Of a DNA stretch of 64,000 nt, positions 18,231 through 25,201 are shown in pieces (within the stretch, counting starts at the first letter, position 1; the number at the start of each line of letters is the position of its first letter). This DNA is from Pseudactinotalea suaedae (GTDB taxonomy: Bacteria; Actinomycetota; Actinomycetes; Actinomycetales; Beutenbergiaceae). The stretch spans positions 1-64,000 of the forward strand of contig NZ_WNXY01000007.1 in the NCBI RefSeq assembly GCF_009733815.1, read 5' to 3'. The translations under genes and the position numbers were made by a program. Under the pieces are notes generated by a model. That model saw only the letters and a program-made list of their open reading frames with translations, did no database searches and was not told the origin of the DNA.

Positions 18231-19461
18231 CGCTGCCCCTGGCTGCCGGGTCCGAGGCGTTGGTGCCGACGGGGGCGCCGGCCATCGCGTCGCTCGCGGC
18301 CGCGCGCACGGCGCTGATGGCGGCCATCACGACCTCGACCGTGATGACGCCGACGAAGGCGCCGCGGTGGCCGGTGACGAGCGCGGCGCCGGCGCTGGAG
18401 ACCAGCATCTCGTCGAGGGCGTCGTTGAGCGTGGCGCCGCTGCCGACCACGGGGGTCTTGGGGTCGGCGGCCTCGGGGATCGATGTCATCCGCTGCAGCG
18501 CACGGCGTGACGGCCAGCTCAGCGGCCGGTCGCGCTCGTCCACGACGACGACGTGGCCGTGGCCGGCTGCCTCGGCCCGGGCGAGCGCGTCGGCGGCGGA
18601 GTCCCCCGGGCGGGCGGTGACCGCTTCGGCCAGGTCCACGTCGCGGACGCGCTGCAGCCCCAGCTGCTTGAGCCCGGCGCCGCTGCCGATGAAGGACTCG
18701 ACGAACTCGTCGGCGGGCTCGGCCAGGATCCGCTCGGGGGTGTCGTACTGCGCGATGTGCGCGCCCTCGCGGAACACGACGATCCAGTCGCCCAGCTTGA
18801 CCGCCTCGTCGAAGTCGTGGGTGACGATGACGATCGTCTTGCGGAGCTCGTGCTGGATGCGGATCAGCTCGTCCTGCAGCCGCTGCCGCGTGATCGGGTC
18901 GACCGCGCCGAAGGGCTCGTCCATGAGCAGCACGGGTGGGTCGGCCGCGAGCGCGCGTGCCACCCCGACGCGCTGCTGCTGCCCGCCCGAGAGCTCCTTC
19001 GGGTAGCGGTCCCGGTAGGTGTCGGGGTCGAGCGAGACGAGGTCGAGGAGCTCGGTGGTGCGCTCCTTCACGCGGGCGTCGTCCCAGCCCAGCATCTTGG
19101 GCACGATCGCGATGTTCTGGGCGACCGTCATGTGCGGGAACAGGCCACCGGCCTGGATGACGTAGCCGATGCGGCGCCGCAGGTCGTCGCCGTCGATGTC
19201 GGTGACGTCCTCCTCGCCGAGGACGATCCGGCCCTCGGTGGGTTCGATCAGCCGGTTGATCATCTTGAGCGTCGTGGTCTTGCCGCACCCGGAGGGCCCG
19301 ACGAGCATCACGACCTGACCGGCCGGGATCTCGAGGGTCACGCCGTCGACGGCGGGGCGCTGCTGCCCGGGGTAGCGCTTGGTCACGCCCTCGAGGCGGA
19401 TCGCCTTGCCGGTGATCGTTCTCTCGTCGCCCTCGGAGCGGGCGGTAGCGGTGTCAGACAC
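18223..19461 (-). CDS. Compatible-solute ABC transporter ATPase with CBS domains
   Basis: ATPase subunit (412 residues). Walker A GPSGCGKTT, Q-loop, signature LSGGQQQRVGVARAL, Walker B VLLMDEPFGAVDP and VIVTHDFDEAVKLGD identify the OpuCA/ProV group. After residue about 265 there are two CBS-like segments (VRDVDLAEAVTARPGDSA and TPVVGSGATLNDALDEMLVSS), which in this family gate transport by sensing ionic strength or nucleotides. The start is GTG at 19461 (MSDTATARSE), overlapping the upstream permease by eight bases; the longer open frame lacks family similarity. Confidence 0.92.
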   Translation of the reverse strand: MSDTATARSEGDERTITGKAIRLEGVTKRYPGQQRPAVDGVTLEIPAGQVVMLVGPSGCGKTTTLKMINRLIEPTEGRIVLGEEDVTDIDGDDLRRRIGYVIQAGGLFPHMTVAQNIAIVPKMLGWDDARVKERTTELLDLVSLDPDTYRDRYPKELSGGQQQRVGVARALAADPPVLLMDEPFGAVDPITRQRLQDELIRIQHELRKTIVIVTHDFDEAVKLGDWIVVFREGAHIAQYDTPERILAEPADEFVESFIGSGAGLKQLGLQRVRDVDLAEAVTARPGDSAADALARAEAAGHGHVVVVDERDRPLSWPSRRALQRMTSIPEAADPKTPVVGSGATLNDALDEMLVSSAGAALVTGHRGAFVGVITVEVVMAAISAVRAAASDAMAGAPVGTNASDPAARGSDG

Positions 19462-20128
19462 GGATACCTTTCGGGGTGGTGAGCCGCCCGATGGCGAGCA
19501 GCGCGAGGTCGAGCACGAGGGCGAGCACGATGACGCCCACCACGGCGGTGACGATCGACTCGATCGACCCGGCACCGCCCATGCGGGAGAGCCCTTGGAA
19601 GATCAGGCCACCGAGACCGGGACCGAGCACGAAGGCGGCGACGGCCGCGATGCCCATCACCATCTGACCGGAGATGCGCACGCCGCTCAGGATCACCGGC
19701 CAGGCGATCGGCAGCTCGACCCTCCAGAAGGTCCGGAACCGGCTCATGCCGATGCCGCGAGCCGACTCCACGACCGCCTGGTCGACCCCGGCGAGACCGA
19801 CCACCGCGTTGCGCAGGATCGGGAGCACGGCGTAGAAGACGACAACCACGACCGCGGGTGTCACGCCGAAGCCGAGCGGTGCGACCATCAGGCCGATGAG
19901 GGCGAACGCGGGGATCGTCAGCCCGATCGCGGTGACGCCGTTCGCGACGGCGCTGAAGGTCGCGTTGCGATAGACGAGCGCGGCGATGCCGACGCCGAGG
20001 ACGGTGGCGATCACGAGGGACTGCGCGACGAGACTCAGATGCTGCACCGAGGCGAAGGCGATCTCCCCGACCCGACCCGTCACGAACTCGCCCATGTTGT
20101 TGCCGACCCCATCGGTTTCGTATGACAT
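19454..20128 (-). CDS. Compatible-solute ABC transporter permease (first gene of operon)
   Basis: Second permease of the importer, 224 residues, with about five to six transmembrane segments and the permease loop VVESARGIGMSRFRTFWRVELPIAWP. AFVLGPGLGGLIFQGL is equivalent to the GGGLG loop of its partner. The ATG at 20128 heads the permease-ATPase-permease-binding protein operon. Two different permeases are usual in OpuC-type systems. Confidence 0.9.
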   Translation of the reverse strand: MSYETDGVGNNMGEFVTGRVGEIAFASVQHLSLVAQSLVIATVLGVGIAALVYRNATFSAVANGVTAIGLTIPAFALIGLMVAPLGFGVTPAVVVVVFYAVLPILRNAVVGLAGVDQAVVESARGIGMSRFRTFWRVELPIAWPVILSGVRISGQMVMGIAAVAAFVLGPGLGGLIFQGLSRMGGAGSIESIVTAVVGVIVLALVLDLALLAIGRLTTPKGIRV

Positions 20129-20181
20129 CTCACGTTCCGTACCCAGCTGGCCCCTCCCGCACGCAGGAGGAACGGCCCAAG

Positions 20182-20187
20182 ACGCTA
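20182..20187 (-). promoter_or_regulatory. -10 element of the compatible-solute operon
   Basis: TAGCGT on the minus strand, about 53 bases upstream of the ATG at 20128, so the message has a short leader unlike the leaderless genes nearby. Confidence 0.4.
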
Positions 20188-20233
20188 GCGGCTCCCTGAG
20201 GACCTGTCCATCCGAGCGGCCGGCCCCGGATGT

Positions 20234-20248
20234 CAGTAACGACTACCG
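20234..20248 (+). promoter_or_regulatory. CIS-locus dyad site a (CAGTA-ACGAC-TACCG)
   Basis: Variant of CGGTA-N5-TACCG, one mismatch in the left arm, followed by ATGCCC. A -10-like TAGCGT (20273-20278) begins after a 24-base gap. It lies upstream of the lipoprotein and PAAR-like genes. The same dyad occurs upstream of the DUF4157, DUF4255 and sheath genes with the same geometry, so it is read as a binding site for a locus-specific activator at about -44. Confidence 0.65.
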
Positions 20249-20322
20249 ATGCCCGCGACGAGGCCCTCCGAGTAGCGTCGAGGTGGCGGGGATCGCCATG
20301 GAGCAGAAGGGGGCCGGCGCCC

Positions 20323-20820
20323 GTGCCCGGAGCAGACAGCACAGCAGCACGAGCGGCGCTCGCGCTGGTGGCGGCGACGCTGCTGGCGGGTTGCTCGAGC
20401 CTCGACGGCGACACCTCGACGACCTCGGTGTTCGACCTCGAGCCGGGCGTCTGCGTGCTGGCCCCGAGCCACGAGGACGTGGCGGTCGAGCTCTCGGAGG
20501 TGGCCACCGTCCCGTGCGAGGAGCCCCATCAGCTCGAGGTCTTCGCGCTCGTCGACTTCCCCGAGCGCAGCGACACCGACACCGAGCAGGCGGGCAGCAC
20601 CTTCCCGGGTGATGCCCTGCTGAAGGACTTCGCCGACGGCGCGTGCGCCGAGCAGTTCGCGGCCTACGTGGGCGTCGACTACCGGGACTCCGAGCTGTTC
20701 TTCACCTACCTCGTCCCGTCGGCGCGCAGCTGGCAGGCCGAGGACGACCGCACCGTGCTGTGCCTGATCACCACCACCGGCGAGGACCTCAGCCAGTCCG
20801 TGGCCGGCACCGGCTGGTGA
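20323..20820 (+). CDS. Septum_form-domain lipoprotein
   Basis: A 165-residue lipoprotein. The GTG at 20323 (MPGADSTAARAAL) has a strong ribosome-binding site (AGAAGGGGG) and gives a proper signal peptide ending in LAGC (Cys24). The exported domain reads SVFDLEPGVCVLAP, VPCEEPHQLEVFALVDFP, FPGDALL and SELFFTYLVPSARSW, which is the Septum_form family pattern with paired cysteines. Family function is unknown beyond its name. It is followed after 25 bases by the PAAR-like gene and preceded by dyad site a, which ties it to the injection-system locus. A longer in-frame ATG at 20230 lies inside the promoter and is rejected. Confidence 0.8.
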   Translation: MPGADSTAARAALALVAATLLAGCSSLDGDTSTTSVFDLEPGVCVLAPSHEDVAVELSEVATVPCEEPHQLEVFALVDFPERSDTDTEQAGSTFPGDALLKDFADGACAEQFAAYVGVDYRDSELFFTYLVPSARSWQAEDDRTVLCLITTTGEDLSQSVAGTGW

Positions 20821-20845
20821 CGGCGCACCGACGAGAGGAACCACG

Positions 20846-21235
20846 ATGGGCAGACCAGCAGGCGCGACCGGCGGCACGCTGATGTGTCCGTTCGGGGCCG
20901 CGACGTCCGCGGTGGTCGGGCTCGCGTCTCCGACCGTCCTCATCGAGGGCAAGCCGGCCGTGACCATGCGGGACAACCTGCCGATGGCCAACGTGCCCTC
21001 GTTCGGTCTGTGCAGCTCGCCGTCCAACCCCACCGTGGTCGCCGCCACGGCGGCCGCGATGGGGGTGCTGACCCCGATGCCCTGCGTGCCTGTGCTGACA
21101 CCCTGGACCGGTACGGCGACCAGGACCCTCGTCGGAGGGGCACCCGCGCTGGCGGCCGGGTCGATGTGCACCTGCGTCTACGGCGGGGTCATCCAGCTGG
21201 TCAACCCGGGCACGGTCAGGACGATGGTGGGCTGA
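20846..21235 (+). CDS. PAAR-like tip protein (DUF4280)
   Basis: A 129-residue protein with the DUF4280 layout: LMCPFGAATSAV, MANVPSFGLCSSPSNPTV, GVLTPMPCVPVLTPWTG and the final AGSMCTCVYGGVIQLVNPG. This family serves as PAAR-like spike tip, the equivalent of Afp10, capping a VgrG-like spike. Regularly spaced cysteines probably bind metal. The ATG has a GAGAGGAA site. Its 3' end overlaps the convergent YbjN-like gene by 20 bases. It lies about 21 kb from the spike gene it should cap. Confidence 0.88.
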   Translation: MGRPAGATGGTLMCPFGAATSAVVGLASPTVLIEGKPAVTMRDNLPMANVPSFGLCSSPSNPTVVAATAAAMGVLTPMPCVPVLTPWTGTATRTLVGGAPALAAGSMCTCVYGGVIQLVNPGTVRTMVG

Positions 21236-21824
21236 GCCTGGCGTCGAGCGTGGAGAGCTCGGCCGCCAGCGCGTCGAGGTCGGCGCCCCGTGCGCTCGCC
21301 GCTGCGTCCGCCGGGCTCGTCTCGCCCGCGGCGACGGCCTCGATCGCCGCCCGGTAGCGCAGCAGCCGGCTCTCGGCCGCGTCGAGCGCGGTGCCGAGCA
21401 GGCCGCCCAGCACGTCCACGGAGATCTCCACGTCGCCGAGACTGACCGAGCTGCGGGCCGCGAACGTCCCGGACGTCAGGTCGACCTCGAACGCGACGTC
21501 GAACTCGGCGTCGGTCGCCCGCATCGCCAGCTCGACCGCCTGCGGCAGCAGCGGCGGCGGCACCGGCGTGGGGTGCACGGCGTAAAAGCTGACGCTCCGC
21601 GCGATCGGACGCACGACACCCAGCACCCGGCCCACCCACGGGTCGGCGGCGTCGACGTCGACCGTGGCGAGGTCGACGTCGAGCTCGAGGTCGTGCCCGC
21701 TCACCACGAGCGCAACCGCGACGTCCCTCAGGAAGGTGGGCTCGACGCCGTCGAGCTGGGCGTACGCGGCCCTGACGTCGACGGTCGACGCCGTCCCGGG
21801 GGTGCCCTCACCGGCGTCGGTCAC
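21216..21824 (-). CDS. YbjN/type III chaperone-like protein, possible cargo partner
   Basis: A 202-residue acidic protein. Segments such as FLRDVAVALVVSGHDLELDVD, RSVSFYAVHPTPVPPPLLPQAV and FEVDLTSGTFAARSSVSLG, then a helical C-terminus, resemble the YbjN/type III secretion chaperone fold. This is by eye and should be tested. The start is GTG at 21824, overlapping the DUF4157 stop as GTGA, so it is coupled to that putative cargo. A chaperone or loading role is inferred from that coupling. Its 3' end overlaps the PAAR-like gene on the other strand. Confidence 0.55.
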   Translation of the reverse strand: MTDAGEGTPGTASTVDVRAAYAQLDGVEPTFLRDVAVALVVSGHDLELDVDLATVDVDAADPWVGRVLGVVRPIARSVSFYAVHPTPVPPPLLPQAVELAMRATDAEFDVAFEVDLTSGTFAARSSVSLGDVEISVDVLGGLLGTALDAAESRLLRYRAAIEAVAAGETSPADAAASARGADLDALAAELSTLDARLSPPSS

Positions 21825-24800
21825 GGGGCGCCCGCCCCGGCCGGGACGGACGAGCCCGACTTCAGCTTGATCAGGTCGCGGATCAGCTCGATGCCTGCCG
21901 GCGAGTTGCGTCGCGGCTTGCGTGCGAGCTCCGCCTCGAGGTCGGCCAGCGTCAGCTGATCCGTCCAGGCGTCCAGGTCCGCCTGGGACGTGTGGCGTCC
22001 GAGTGCGGTGTCTCCGATGATGGCGATCACTCCCTTGGGCAACGGTTCGACGTCAGCGTAGGCCTGCGTGCGCTCGGTCAGCTTGCCGCGCTTCTCGCTC
22101 GAGAGGAACATCCGCACCCGCCAGCCGAAGCCGCGGTCGGTCTTCGCGTTGTCACCCAGGTGACCCTTGGTGGCGAGGTCGTTGCGCTGCTGGGCGAGCG
22201 TCCCGGTGTCCTTCCACGTGGTGCGTGCCGACGCCACCGTGTCCCCGACGGTCTTGCGGACACCCTTCGCCTGCTCGAGATGGCCCATGATCTCGTCATA
22301 GGTGGTCTTGGGATCCGCGCTGGTGCTCATCGAGCCGAGCACCGCCGTGCGGATCTTGGCCAGCAGGATGCTGTGCTCGCCGCCGCCCTCCTCCGGATCG
22401 CTCCCCGGTCGCACCGACGAGGGGGTGATCTGCTGCACGTACGCCGCGGTGATCCGCTTCCCCTCGACGCGGTAGTGGGACAGGAACTCGAGCGCGACCT
22501 CGTCACCCTGTGCGGCGCGCACGACGATGCCGTCGACCGCCATCTTCGGGTGCTGCTTCAGCTCGTCCTCGGCGGCGCCTTCCAGGTGCAGCAGCTCGGA
22601 CTCCTTCTGAGCGCGCTTGGCCATCGCGGCGAGCACGTTGTCCGCGATGAAGTGCCCGAGCGCGTGCAGGTTGTCGAGCACGGCCTTGCCGGACTTGATG
22701 GCGAGCGGGATGCCGTACCCGCCACCGCTGGCGAGCTGCGCGATCGACAGCACGAGGTCGCCGATCCCGGAACCGAGGGTCCAGCAGTGGTTCTCGAGCT
22801 GCTTGGTGTAGACCTGCGAGACCTTCATCAACGGGTACACCGTGACGTCGACCTTGTCGGTGGAGCGCGCCCGCGCGCCGAACATGCTGACGTCGGTCTC
22901 GCGCTGGCGCATACCCGTCATCGTGACGTCCATCGTCGCCTTGACGATCGACAGCACCGCCGAGGCGATGTCCAGCCCCGGCACGACCTTGGCGACGCCG
23001 GCCGAGACACCGGAGTCGATCAGCTTGGCGAGGTTCGCCGTCTGCTTCGCGGCCCCCACCAGCCCGTCGAGACCGGCAGCTCCCGCCTTGGTGGCCTTCA
23101 GGCCCTCGTAGGCGTCGTTGTTCTCCCACGCCGACTTGATGGACGTCACCATCGCGAAGGCCGACTGCACGGCGCCGAGCAGGCTGGTGAAGATGCCCGC
23201 GACCTGGCCGAAGCCGGTCTTGACCTTGGTCGCGTCCGACATCGGCAGCGCCGCCGGACCGTTGAGCTGGTCCTTCGACTTCCAGTCGTGGGCCTGCCGG
23301 CTGTCCCGGACGGCCTGCGAGATGCCCTGGTCGATCTTCGACGGCAGCACCGGGCCGTAGCTGGTCTTCTCGATGCCCTGCTCCTCGCGGAGCTTCTTGT
23401 CCTGGGGCTTGCCGATCTGGCCGGCGATGCCGCCGCCGACCACGTTGATCGCCGTCATCGCGGCGCCGCCGTAGGTCTGGACGTCCTTGAGCACCGCGCT
23501 GCCCTGGGTCAGGGCGTCGTCCTCCTTCTTCTGGAAGGCGACCGGGGTGGCGTCGAGCTCCTGCTGCTTCTCCGCGCGCTTGTCCTGCGGCAGCAGCATC
23601 AGCGAGGTCTCGATCGAGTCGCGGTCTCGCTGCGCCTGCCGCTGCTTGGCCGCGACGCGCTCGGAGGCCTGCGCCCACGCGGCGACGTCGAGCGCGCCGT
23701 CCTTGGGCGGCATCTGGTCCGCGAGCTTGTCCTCGAGGCTCGCGCGCACGGTGGCTGCTGCCTGGTCCTGCGCCAGCGCGGGATGCAGCGAGGGGTCCTT
23801 CGCCAGCAGCTCCCCGCGCAGCACCGCCATCCGCTCGTAGGCGAGCTCGACGTTCTTGCCGAGCATCCGCAGCTTGATCGTGGCGGTGTCGGCGGAAGTG
23901 TCGTCCTCGAGCTGCTGCTGCCGCACCGCACCATCGGTGCGGACCCGACGCACCTGGATCACCAGCCGCTCCGCGGCGGTCTCACGCGGTGGTCGCACCG
24001 ACTCCAGCGCGCGGTACTTGACGTGCCAGGTCTCGTGATAGGCCTGGTCCGCTGCCTCCTGCTCGCTGAGCGGCTGGCCCCCGGACCGCCGGCTGCGCGG
24101 CAGCAGGAGGGTCTTGAACAGGCCGGTCTCGTAGTCGAGCGCCTCCTGGAACTGCTTGTTGACGGCGGCCATCCGGACGCCGGAGTCGTCGTCACCGCTC
24201 AGACCCGGACGGTAGATGGCGTCGCCCAGGGCGGCGCGGCCGGCCTTGCCCTGCTTGCGGGACTCGCTGAGGTTCTTCTTCTCGGTCTTCTCGGTCTTCT
24301 TGCTCTGCTTGGCGGCAGCCTTGCGCGCCTTCTCCTCGTCCTTGGCGCGCTGCTCCTCGGCCTTCTTCTCCGCCTGCTCGCGCTTCTCCTCCTCGGTCAG
24401 CTCCTCCTTGCCGAAGAGGCGCGTGACGAAGTTCCGCCGGACCGCCCGGGTGCCGGCCGGCTCCGAGATCACGTGCGCGATCTCGTGGGCGAGGATCCCC
24501 TCGGCGGCGGGCCCGCCCGCCGCGGCGCGGGACCCGAGGAACACGTCGTCGCCGACCGTGAACGCCTCGGCCGACATCGCCTGGTTCAGGCGCGAGGCCT
24601 CACCCCCGCGATGCACGCGCACCGACGACAGCGAGGTACCGAAGGCGCTCTCCATCCGGGTGCGCTCGAGGCCGCCCAGCCCGGTTCCGGTGGCCCGGGC
24701 CGCCTCGATCCTGCCCGACAGCGCGCCGTCGACCGCACCGCCCGCGGGCCCGACCGCGGCGCCCGGGAGCGCCACCGGTGTCGAGGACCGCCGCAGGTGC

Positions 24801-25087
24801 CCGCACCCGGCACCGTGGCGATGGGCCTCCGCGCCCTCGTGCGCCTCGGGGCTCGCCTCGGGACCGGGATCCCGGCGCAGGCGTGCCAGCGCGGTGTCGG
24901 CGAGTCGGTCGGCGTGGTGCTCGGCGGGATCGTCCGCACGCCCGACGACCAGTCCGCCCTCGGTGGCGGCGACCCCCGCCAGCGGCACCGGTGCGGCCGG
25001 CGCGGGCGCTGCCGAGGCGGCGTCCTCGTTCCGGACCGCGCGGGTCGTTCCCGCAGGCACGTGTGCCCGGGTCTCGTGCGTGCTCAT
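21821..25087 (-). CDS. DUF4157 protein, putative injection-system cargo
   Basis: A 1088-residue protein. Residues about 145-215 form a DUF4157 domain: AFGTSLSSVRVHRGGEASRL, AEAFTVGDDVFLG and the zinc-protease motif HEIAH at 201-205. A highly charged coiled coil follows (about 228-275), then helical sequence with Gly/Ala-rich hydrophobic stretches near 540-560, 625-650 and 680-720 that could insert into membranes. DUF4157 is a known marker of extracellular contractile injection system effectors. The ATG at 25087 has a GGAGGG site and is preceded by dyad site b; the longer frame enters the promoter. A second HExxH-like string, HETWH at 351-355, is present. Target and activity are unknown. Confidence 0.82.
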   Translation of the reverse strand: MSTHETRAHVPAGTTRAVRNEDAASAAPAPAAPVPLAGVAATEGGLVVGRADDPAEHHADRLADTALARLRRDPGPEASPEAHEGAEAHRHGAGCGHLRRSSTPVALPGAAVGPAGGAVDGALSGRIEAARATGTGLGGLERTRMESAFGTSLSSVRVHRGGEASRLNQAMSAEAFTVGDDVFLGSRAAAGGPAAEGILAHEIAHVISEPAGTRAVRRNFVTRLFGKEELTEEEKREQAEKKAEEQRAKDEEKARKAAAKQSKKTEKTEKKNLSESRKQGKAGRAALGDAIYRPGLSGDDDSGVRMAAVNKQFQEALDYETGLFKTLLLPRSRRSGGQPLSEQEAADQAYHETWHVKYRALESVRPPRETAAERLVIQVRRVRTDGAVRQQQLEDDTSADTATIKLRMLGKNVELAYERMAVLRGELLAKDPSLHPALAQDQAAATVRASLEDKLADQMPPKDGALDVAAWAQASERVAAKQRQAQRDRDSIETSLMLLPQDKRAEKQQELDATPVAFQKKEDDALTQGSAVLKDVQTYGGAAMTAINVVGGGIAGQIGKPQDKKLREEQGIEKTSYGPVLPSKIDQGISQAVRDSRQAHDWKSKDQLNGPAALPMSDATKVKTGFGQVAGIFTSLLGAVQSAFAMVTSIKSAWENNDAYEGLKATKAGAAGLDGLVGAAKQTANLAKLIDSGVSAGVAKVVPGLDIASAVLSIVKATMDVTMTGMRQRETDVSMFGARARSTDKVDVTVYPLMKVSQVYTKQLENHCWTLGSGIGDLVLSIAQLASGGGYGIPLAIKSGKAVLDNLHALGHFIADNVLAAMAKRAQKESELLHLEGAAEDELKQHPKMAVDGIVVRAAQGDEVALEFLSHYRVEGKRITAAYVQQITPSSVRPGSDPEEGGGEHSILLAKIRTAVLGSMSTSADPKTTYDEIMGHLEQAKGVRKTVGDTVASARTTWKDTGTLAQQRNDLATKGHLGDNAKTDRGFGWRVRMFLSSEKRGKLTERTQAYADVEPLPKGVIAIIGDTALGRHTSQADLDAWTDQLTLADLEAELARKPRRNSPAGIELIRDLIKLKSGSSVPAGAGAP

Positions 25088-25177
25088 ACGCCCTCCGTCC
25101 GCCGCCGTGCGCGCAGGGTCTTCCCGACGGCCGACCCCGCTGGTAGCAGCGTGGCGCGCAGGGCCACGCGGGGGCAT

Positions 25178-25192
25178 CGGTAACGGCTACCG
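25178..25192 (-). promoter_or_regulatory. CIS-locus dyad site b (CGGTA-GCCGT-TACCG)
   Basis: Perfect 5-bp arms on the minus strand, embedded in AATCTCGGTA...TTACCGATGCCC. A -10-like CACGCT (25153-25148) follows after a 24-base gap, leading to the DUF4157 gene at 25087. It shares extended flanks (AATCTCGGTA and TTACCGATG) with site d upstream of the sheath gene. Confidence 0.72.
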
Positions 25193-25201
25193 AGATTCGC
25201 C

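Noticed and set aside
20230-20322. ATG at 20230 as the start of the Septum_form lipoprotein
   Set aside because: It would put 31 extra residues before the signal peptide and would make dyad site a and the -10 coding. The GTG at 20323 has a strong ribosome-binding site and a normal lipoprotein start.
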